Shown here piece by piece: positions 56,647-64,000 of a stretch of DNA of 64,000 nt (position 1 is its first letter; every line of letters starts with the position of its first letter). The notes beneath the pieces were generated by a model, which saw nothing but the letters and a program-made list of their open reading frames with translations, was not told the origin of the DNA and did not search any database. Both the position numbers and the translations under genes were made by a program. Origin of the DNA: Xenoacremonium recifei (Eukaryota > Ascomycota > Sordariomycetes > Hypocreales > Nectriaceae); contig WOFQ01000052.1 of the NCBI GenBank assembly GCA_012184525.1, positions 186,001-250,000 of the forward strand. The letters are read 5' to 3'.

Positions 56647-58176
56647 ATGCGACCACCACAACGATGCCTCGTCCCGGCGCCGGAGCTCCAATGGCTGCTC
56701 GGCAAAGCCCCTCATGGCAGCTGTAGTAGGGCATCATGGGCCGCCTCACGACGGGGGCTGTCCTCGTCGGCGCGCGGATTGCAGGCTCCTCGGGCTGTGG
56801 CTGCTGCTCCGGCGAGGGGCGCGGCCTTTTTCCTGTCTAACCGCCTGTTTGAGCGGTCCAATTGCCTGGACAGCATCATCGCCAGCCGCTTCAACCGCGT
56901 GGTCTCATCGACCTCAGCTCCCTCCGCCACCAACCCCGAAGCCGCACCCGCGATACCCTCAGAAACCACCCCTCAACCAGAGGATGCACAGCTCCCGCCT
57001 CACCGCCGCCGAAAAGCTCGCAAACAGCGCGAACAAGCCGCCCAGACCGGCCCGACGACGCTCCCTCCCGACGCTTCCTCGCTCCTCACATCCCACGCCG
57101 CCGCCGCGCCCTCGCACTCCTTCCGCCGCACACTCTCGACCTTCCTCTCGCTCTCGAAGCCGCGCCTCACCGTGCTGATTGTGTTGTCTGCCATGGCGCC
57201 CTACGCATTATACCCGGTCCCCGAGATGCTTTCGCCAGTCATGACCGAGACCCCCAGCCTCAGCCCGTTGACGCTCCTCTTCCTGACCACCGGCACGGCG
57301 CTCTGTTCTGCGAGCGCAAATACCTTCAACATGCTATATGAGCCCTCTACCGACGCCAAGATGACTCGCACGCGCAATCGCCCGCTGGTGCGCAAGCTCA
57401 TCTCGGTGCGCGCCGCCGCACTCTTCGGCATCCTCGCGGGAGCTACCGGCGTGGCTGCTCTATACTTCGGCGTCAACCCGACCGTCTCGTTCCTCGGCCT
57501 CGCCAACATTGCGCTCTACGCTGGCCTCTACACGCCTCTCAAGGCCGTCACCGTCGCCAACACCTGGGTCGGCGCTGTGGTTGGCGGGATCCCCCCTCTG
57601 ATGGGCTGGGCCGCTGCCGCAGGTGAAGCCGCCACTCGGGACGGCTCCTGGCGCGAGCTGCTCTTCGCAGGCGACGGGTCGTCAATTGGTGGTTGGCTGT
57701 TCGCGGGAATACTCTTCGCATGGCAGTTCCCGCACTTCATGGCGCTCAGCTGGCCGATCCGCGAGGAGTACAAGGCGGCCGGTCTCCGCATGATGGCATG
57801 GACGAACCCGGCGCGCAACGCCCGCGTAGCCCTGCGCTATAGCCTCGTCTTCATGCCGATCTGCGTGGGCCTCTGCGCCGCGGGCGTGACGAACTGGGCC
57901 TTTGCGGCCACCAGTCTACCCATCAACGCGTGGCTGGTGCGCGAGGCCGTGAGGTTCTACCGGTTGGAAGGTCATGGCGGCAGTGCGCGGGGACTCTTCT
58001 GGGCCAGCGTGTGGCATCTCCCCGGCGTGATGATCCTGGCTCTACTACATAAGAAAGGGTTTTGGAGCAGGGCGTGGCATAGCGTGTTTGGTGATGACGA
58101 GGGCGAGTGGGAGGACGAGGAAGAACTAGAAGAGATGGCAAGCATGGCGGCGACAGCGATATCGAAAGGCCGGTGA
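56647..58176 (+). CDS. cox10: Protoheme IX farnesyltransferase (heme O synthase) COX10
   Basis: Single exon, 509 residues. COX10 adds the farnesyl chain to heme B, making heme O on the way to heme A for cytochrome c oxidase. It is an inner mitochondrial membrane UbiA-family protein. The N-terminal about 150 residues are Arg/Ala/Ser-rich and lack acidic residues at first (SCSRASWAASRRGLSSSARG), fitting a mitochondrial targeting sequence. The catalytic core begins at SKPRLTVLIVLSAMAPYAL. It includes the Asp-rich prenyl-diphosphate motif NTFNMLYEPSTDAKMTRT and the second loop ANTWVGAVVGGIPPLMGW, plus AWQFPHFMALSW. About eight membrane helices are visible. The acidic C-terminal tail (DDEGEWEDEEELEEM) is a fungal extension. 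Confidence 0.96.
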   Translation: MRPPQRCLVPAPELQWLLGKAPHGSCSRASWAASRRGLSSSARGLQAPRAVAAAPARGAAFFLSNRLFERSNCLDSIIASRFNRVVSSTSAPSATNPEAAPAIPSETTPQPEDAQLPPHRRRKARKQREQAAQTGPTTLPPDASSLLTSHAAAAPSHSFRRTLSTFLSLSKPRLTVLIVLSAMAPYALYPVPEMLSPVMTETPSLSPLTLLFLTTGTALCSASANTFNMLYEPSTDAKMTRTRNRPLVRKLISVRAAALFGILAGATGVAALYFGVNPTVSFLGLANIALYAGLYTPLKAVTVANTWVGAVVGGIPPLMGWAAAAGEAATRDGSWRELLFAGDGSSIGGWLFAGILFAWQFPHFMALSWPIREEYKAAGLRMMAWTNPARNARVALRYSLVFMPICVGLCAAGVTNWAFAATSLPINAWLVREAVRFYRLEGHGGSARGLFWASVWHLPGVMILALLHKKGFWSRAWHSVFGDDEGEWEDEEELEEMASMAATAISKGR

Positions 58177-58790
58177 GAGAGAGGGAAGGCCTCTTTGTAA
58201 AATAGTTGTATCATGTGTACGGAAGTATGTCATTCCAGATCCTCACTTTCTCTTTGTCTCTGGGATGGCAGTGTAGGAGATAGCGTGGAGACAACTCCCA
58301 TATATGTAGACTAGGAAATTCGTGATGACAAGACCATTACCCCTAAAAGCTAATTCGTCTCACAAAAAGCCGCGATGATATAATAAATCTCAGTGTGATA
58401 AGTTAATCAGAACTAATGTTTCCTCGCAGGAACCCGCTCCCAAGCCCTCCTCCGTCATGGTATCTCCCATCTATAGTAGTACATAATGAAAGTCGTGTTG
58501 GGCCTGCAACCCCCGCCCAATTTTGGTCGTCATTAGAAGCACAAAAAGCAACGCAGTAATAGATCCCAACTCCGAACATACTCTGCCCCATCGTCATTAT
58601 ATCCCGGAGCGCCTCGAACGCCCTTGTATCCATGCTGCCCGCGCGGCCTATAGAAATAAGGAAGGAAAAAAGACTAGGTAATAAGGGATCGTGGGGGTAT
58701 AGCCCGTAAGGAATGGATAGCGATAGATGGTAGAGACGGTGTTCAAAGAGAGCAGAAACGAGGAAGCAAAGAGGCCGTTAAAGTTCATTG
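58177..58790. other. Convergent 3' region
   Basis: These 614 bp lie between the convergent COX10 and Myb genes; AT-richer, no credible gene. Confidence 0.4.
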
Positions 58791-59895
58791 TCAGAGTCCG
58801 CCGCCGGTGCGATTAATGAGTGCCGGGATGCCCATGTCGACGCTTGGCTGCCGCTGGCCGTTCATAAAGGGGCTGCTGCTCTGGCTATTCCCCGTAGGAG
58901 CGGTACCAGGCTGTGGTAGTCCGTAGCCATGGCCGGCAGCGCTGGCATTCGAGCCGACACTGGACGAGTAGCCGTGGCCGTAGGCATTGTAGGTGTTAAT
59001 CCCGTACATGCTCTGGGCGTTGAGGGCGGCCATCTGCGAATGGTGCGGCTGCAGGTGCTGGTAGGCGACGGCCGAGTTGGACGCCGTCGAGTGCGCCGAG
59101 TGTACGGCGGACGAGGTCGTCTCGGGGCTACTGTAGGACGGGTCTAGTTCGTCAACGGGTGTCAGGCCCATGCCGGAAATGCCGCTGTCGTCGTCATACC
59201 CTGAGATGTGCCCGCCGCCGCCAGAGTCGAGACGATCACGACGGTTTGCGGCGCGGGCGGCGCTTTGGAGGTTCTTGATGCCGTTGGACATGCACTGGAG
59301 GAGATATACATGTTAGTTGTGATGAACTGTGTGGATAGGGAAGGGTGCTCACCTTTTGCTCGACGACTGTCCATTTCTCGCCGGTCCGCGCCGCCAGCCC
59401 GCTCCAGATCTCCTTTCTCATGCTCATGTACTCCTTTGCCAGACGCTGCAGCTTCTGGTTGTCCCAGTCGTCGGCGCCCTTCTTCTCCATAAGGCGCTCA
59501 TGCCGCTTGCGACAGGCATTGGGCGTCTTGGTGGGAAAGTAGGTGGCCTGGATCTGTGCCCAGTTCAGACCTTGCATGCGAGCATTCAACAGCTGCTGGT
59601 CATCCTGAGGAGTCCATGCCCCTGAACTGGCTCGGTGCTGCACTGGAGGAGAAAGGCCAACCGCAGGACCAGCACTAGCGGTCGAGTATGACTCGTAGGC
59701 CGGTTGGGGAGCCTGGGCCTGCGGCTGCATTGTCATGGGAGAGGAGGTAGAGGGACCAGCCGCATAGTAGTTGTTTGCCAGAGACATCCGCGGTTGGGTG
59801 CTGACAGTGTACATAGGGGAGGGTGCCAGGGTGACTGGCATGGAGTTCGCAAAGCGGTTGTGAGAATTGCTCGCAACTCTCTGATGCTTCGGCAT
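58791..59895 (-). CDS. Myb/SANT-type DNA-binding protein
   Basis: Exons are 59895-59353 and 59294-58791, giving 348 residues; the 58-nt intron closes in frame at VEQK|CMSNG. A single Myb/SANT repeat spans about residues 92-137 (GAWTPQDDQQLLNARMQG, then NWAQIQATYFPTKTPNACRKRHERL), with the first two tryptophans in place. A second helical segment WSGLAARTGEKWTVVEQK may be a degenerate second repeat. Flanks are disordered and Gln/Ser/Tyr/Gly-rich, typical of fungal regulators. It probably binds DNA in the nucleus. The specific regulator family is not identified. The long pyrimidine-rich leader upstream (59896 to about 60050 on the minus strand) suggests a regulated transcript. Confidence 0.88.
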
Positions 59896-62003
59896 GATGT
59901 AGGGATGAAGGGGTGAGAGTAGGTGAGATAAGGTGAGCGAGTGAATAAGAGTAGACGAAGATGAGACGTGTAGGAGAAGAGAGATGAAACTTGGTGGAGA
60001 TGGTCTTGTTGTAAGAGGGTCGTGATGGTGGTGGCCCCGATGAACGATGGATGGATAATTATCGATTACACACGATCAATGAAGGTAAGGCCCGGATCTA
60101 CCGGCCTGGTGTGGTCTGTTGTGGTCTTTGACTGCGGCCTTGAACTGCTGGAGTCGGCGAGGACGAGAGACCGTAAACGACAGAGAACGGATAAGGATCT
60201 TGAAGGAGAATGAGAGAACGCAGTATAATAGCTCGAACAGCCAGGAAAAGTAAACAAGGGCACCAGAAGTAAAGGAAGGAAAATTGGGAATCAGAAAGGA
60301 AAAAGGAAATAAGGAAAAGAAAAAGGAAAAAGAGCAAAATTTGCATCTAGATTGAGCGAGAGCCTTGTTGTTTGGAGAGGGACAAGAACAAGGACAAGAA
60401 CTGGAGGCCGGACATGAAGCAGCTTTAAACTCCACGACCGCGATGCCGCCAGTGGATCACGGGCAAGCCATGTCCGACACCAATCTCACAGCGGGCGGCT
60501 GCGACGATGAAACAAGACATCAGGAAATGAAACGGGACGCCTGTGTCTGAAGCGCAGCGTCGGCGAGGAATGGGCCGCTGATATTGGTCCGCGGGGGTGG
60601 GCGTCTGTCTGGAGACTCAGGCGGTTAGCCGGAGGGCCGTTGGGCAGGGCGGCTAGAGCGCAGGCGAGGCTATGAATAGGTAGAGTACGGTAAGATAGGG
60701 AGCCTGTGGTGCGCTGGAGGTGCAAGTCTGGGGAAGCGCCCTCACCAAGCTCATGGCGTGGTGATGCCCCAGCGTGGTGTTGACTCTCGCGAGACGTCCC
60801 GTCAACCAGGACGAACGTCTGCAGCCAGCCAGCCAGCCGATTTGCAGCACAGCATCGCATCCACGACTGCCAGCGGGGGGCAAGTGTCCAAAGCATCGAA
60901 TGAGGCGCGCCGGCCGGGAAATGAACGGGGTTGCTGCATTGCATGGGCGAGCCCAAACCGACTCTCAGCAGCGTGCGAACCAGAGGGAGGGAGAGACTCT
61001 GCAGCGGCAAGGGATCCTGGATGCGCATCATCGGCAGCCACTGGGCTGGCCCCGTCGAGCATGCGCTCTGGCTGGCATCGTACAATGATGAGGGCAGAAT
61101 AGCATGGCATGGCATGGCATGGCATGGCAGGCGAGCTGGGAAGTCGATCGCGAGATGACGTGGGGACGGGACGTTGGCCGCGGCGCCTGCTGATTGGCCG
61201 CAGCGTCCCAGGCGCGCGTCTAAACTGCCAGGGCTAAGCGACTATCCCAATATGATTAGCGTGGCCTATTTTTGGCACCCTGGCTCTCTCTGATTGGGCA
61301 TCGCATCTGACAGGTACCGTCCCGCTGAAAAGACGTGTGGAGCGACTTCGCGCGACCCAAAACCCCACGAGATCTCTCCCGCAACCGGTCCAGGGTAGGC
61401 TCGCGGATCAGGACGGAGGCTCGACAGCAGCGGCAGCGAGCGCTTGAGATGGCCCGTTCATCTGGCCATCTTGAAGCGTCTGGCGGTTGATGAAGCACAA
61501 GAGTTGTTTCAGAAGGGAGATCATCGTGTGTCCCAGAATAAGCAGAGAGTGTCGCTTGTTTGAGCCTCAGCTGTCATCTTGAACGCTATCGATCTCAAAT
61601 CAGGGTTGTCTCGATCTAGCTAGCAGCATTAGAGCCCTTTCTTCATTTGGACTCTAGTAAAGGAGACACGCAAGTCTGCATTTAGCTATAGAATGGTCTA
61701 TTATTAGTTAGATGTAAAGGAGTGTCCTAGTGTCGTCTGATGTCCACACTTGCGCGTAGGGAGCCTGACAGTCAAAGTGCTCCGTCCGGCAACACACACC
61801 ATTATGCTCTGGAGCAAGTGTGACCCGCTTGGGGGCCATTAACCGATGAAACAATGTTTCGAATACTGCGTTGACGATCCCAAGATTCGTACCCTCACTG
61901 TGGTAACAACGTTGACTTCGTATAATCTAGTGTACTCGCAGCGCGTAGTCGGAGCTCATGATGAGCTAACCGCCGTCATTGCCAAGCAAGACCGGAGAGT
62001 CCA
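59896..62003. promoter_or_regulatory. Long intergenic region upstream of the Myb gene
   Basis: This is 2.1 kb with no credible gene. The part next to 59895 is a pyrimidine-rich leader for the Myb gene. Five ATGGC copies lie at 61104-61128. Overlapping frames on both strands between 60480 and 61160 arise from GC-rich sequence and have no family features. Confidence 0.5.
61104..61128 (+). repeat. (ATGGC)x5 pentanucleotide microsatellite
   Basis: Five perfect tandem ATGGC units in non-coding sequence; each unit also contains GCATGC-like half steps. Expected to vary in copy number between strains. Confidence 0.9.
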
Positions 62004-63970
62004 CTAGGCCTTCCATCTCAACAGAGTCAGTGAGTGCTTGGGAAACGTAAACACTCCATCTCCGGTCCACTTCTCCTCAACAACAGCAACCTCTTCCCGT
62101 TCCTCTGTATTCGTCACACTCACATCCTTCCCGGACACTCTATACACTTCCACCTCCTCCTTCACCCCTTTTAGCTCAGTCTCAAAGTCCCGACTCTCAT
62201 GCACATTCACCACCGCCAGATTCATCACACCTTTGTCATCCAGCGCCGCACTAACATCCAACCATGGCGTCTCAATAGCCCCCCTGATCCACGCCGGCTG
62301 CGTCTCGCCCTGATACTCACCACATCGCACGTGTACAGCAACTGTCGAGCCGCGCATGTATTTGCTGTAGAGCAGCAACGGCCACCACGTAGTCTGCTTG
62401 AGGATGCCGGTCTTGGTGGTCATCAGCGGTGAGATGACATTGACGGACTGTGCGATGTTGGCCATGCCGACGTGCTTGGACTGGCGCACAAAGACGTTGA
62501 GCCAGACAGCTACGGCGAGGGCATCGGAGAGAGTGTACCTGAGCGTGATGTCAGTAGTGATTGTAATCCAGGAGGAGTGTGTTATACTTTTCCTCTGCAC
62601 CCTGTTCTCCTGGTGCTCGTACTGGATCCCACACATTCCACTCGTCAAAGCAAATCTTCTGTCGTCGGACTGTCGTTGGGACATCGTTCTCGATGCGAGC
62701 CAGGTCGATCAGACCAGCAGCAATCTCAATGGCTCTCTCCGCAGACCTCGGCGCTGTACTCATCAGCAACAATTTCTCACATCTCAAAGGTCAGATCGCA
62801 TACCAGTAGCATTCTTGACGTGATCTGAACTCGCAGTGTAAATGTGAATGCTGTGCATGTCAATCAAGCTCGCCGTCGAACTCCCACCCAGCCCATGCAG
62901 ATCAAACTTGATGCACTCCTTGATCACATGCGCATCCCAACTACTATGACCCGTCTCGCCGCACAGAATCAGCTCGATGCTCGGATCGAGCAGCTTCAGC
63001 GCCTTGGCCCATTGGTACGCCTTCTTGGCATAGTCCTCCTTGGTCATCTGGCCGACCTGCCAAGGACCCCAGACCTCGTTACCGAGCGCCCAGTACTTGA
63101 CCTGCGCAGAGTTAGCGACCGGTCGAGAACCAAGCGGGAGTGCACACCTTGTACGGCTTTTCGCGGCCGTTCTTCCGACGGAGGTTGGCGTAGTAGCTGT
63201 CCCTGTCGGAGTTGCAGTACTCGACCCATCCTAGGGCTACATGACAGCAGTGTCAGCTAAGCTAAAAGGGGATGCATGTAAGTCGCAGACCTTCATCGAG
63301 TGTTCCTAGTTGGTGTTAGTCTTCATGGCGATTGGCTCGCATATAAGCCAGCGACATACCCGTGCCAAAGTTCAGGCAAAAGTAAGGCTCAGTGCCGACG
63401 ACCTCGCACCACCGCAGGAACTCGTCCGTGCCGAACTCGTTAGACTCGGTACCTATCCAAGCGAGCTCAGGCCTTGTCTGCATTAGCTTCCCCTCCATCA
63501 CAGATGCGGGGGACTCACCTCGCGGGTCGTTTGTCCTTGGGACCGACACCATCAAGCCAGTGGTAGGTAGCCACAAAGTTGCCTCCCGGGTAGCGCACGA
63601 CGGGGACATTGAGCTCCTTCATGGCCTGGATGACATCCTTGCGAAATCCGTGCTCATCGGACAGGGGGTTACCGGGGTCGTAGATGCCGCCGTAGATGCA
63701 ACGGCCCATATGTCTTGGGTAAAGAGCTTGTCAATACGACGTTGAGATCCAGGTGGCTGGGAGGGGTTGCAGCTGTCATGCGGTGATAATGGGGGGATAG
63801 TGCTTGGAATGTGACTGGATGGTGGAAGAGGCGAAAGAAGAGACGCTGGCGTGGATCACTTACTCGGTGAAGCCGCCATAGATGTTGTCCTCGATCTTGG
63901 ATAGGACGGCAGAGGGATCGACCGAGATGGTGGGCTGCTGGTCGTCTGGGATGCGGGTAAAGGTTGCCAT
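62004..63970 (-). CDS. Intracellular GH51 alpha-L-arabinofuranosidase
   Basis: Eight exons: 63970-63864, 63713-63519, 63472-63360, 63305-63291, 63236-63148, 63101-62804, 62753-62588 and 62538-62004, giving 505 residues. Exon 4 is a 15-nt microexon (codes TLDE plus split codons). Intron 1 is 150 nt, the rest 46-54 nt. GH51 landmarks: VPVVRYPGGNFVATYHWLDG, ARPELAWIGTESNEFGTDEF, acid/base Glu182 in WALGNEVWGPW, and nucleophile Glu310 in ICFDEWNVW. There is no signal peptide, so the enzyme acts inside the cell, releasing arabinose from arabino-oligosaccharides taken up after extracellular arabinanases act. It complements the secreted GH43 at 2704-3740. The N-terminus MATFTRIPDD is complete within the window. 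Confidence 0.95.
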
Positions 63971-64000
63971 GTTGATCGCGTGAGAATGTTCCAATTCAGC

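Noticed and set aside
60486..61115. 209-codon minus-strand open frame
   Set aside because: GC-rich non-coding sequence gives overlapping frames on both strands, it includes the ATGGC repeat, and it has no family motif.

Overview
This window is nuclear DNA from a filamentous ascomycete. The genes carry short introns (about 45-72 nt, one of 150 nt) with GT-AG borders and CTNAC-type branch sites. They include families largely restricted to Pezizomycotina: HET-domain, Zn(II)2Cys6, OTT_1508-like deaminase and F-box/DUF6546-like proteins. Short intergenic gaps and orthologues such as MSH6, COX10 and DPH2 fit a Sordariomycete, perhaps Hypocreales, but I cannot fix the genus. I see no transposons, rRNA, tRNA or CRISPR. 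Exon boundaries were worked out by hand and almost every model closes in frame.

1-4252: the 3' part of a fungus-specific GT-A-like protein, a pyridoxamine-phosphate-oxidase-family gene interrupted by one in-frame TGA, and a secreted GH43 endo-arabinanase on the minus strand whose intron has a GC rather than GT donor.

4253-22400: a compact nine-gene catabolic-looking cluster. It holds an aldehyde dehydrogenase, a RidA-monoamine oxidase fusion, a ketopantoate-reductase-like enzyme, an FMN 2-hydroxyacid dehydrogenase, a class II aldolase/adducin-fold enzyme, a Zn(II)2Cys6 regulator, an amidase, an MFS transporter and a secreted SMP-30-like beta-propeller. The first six genes form three divergent pairs sharing three promoters. 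The chemistry reads as uptake, amide hydrolysis, amine oxidation, aldehyde oxidation, then hydroxy-/keto-acid interconversion and possible aldol cleavage. No PKS, NRPS or terpene synthase is present.

22467-28355: an F-box-like gene, a possible small acidic-tailed gene over a trinucleotide repeat, and long non-coding sequence leading into a large gene.

28356-35948: a 904-residue conserved fungal protein of unknown function, then a head-to-head pair made of an OTT_1508-like deaminase and a HET-domain protein, a plausible allorecognition or defence pair.

35949-63970: mostly core genes. These are a MARVEL membrane protein, DPH2 (diphthamide), an FAD monooxygenase, MSH6 (mismatch repair), a 1908-residue uncharacterised multi-zinc-finger nuclear protein, a transaldolase-family enzyme, COX10 (heme O synthase), a Myb-type DNA-binding protein and an intracellular GH51 arabinofuranosidase containing a 15-nt microexon. 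The arabinan-degrading enzymes near the two ends act on the same polysaccharide but are about 58 kb apart.
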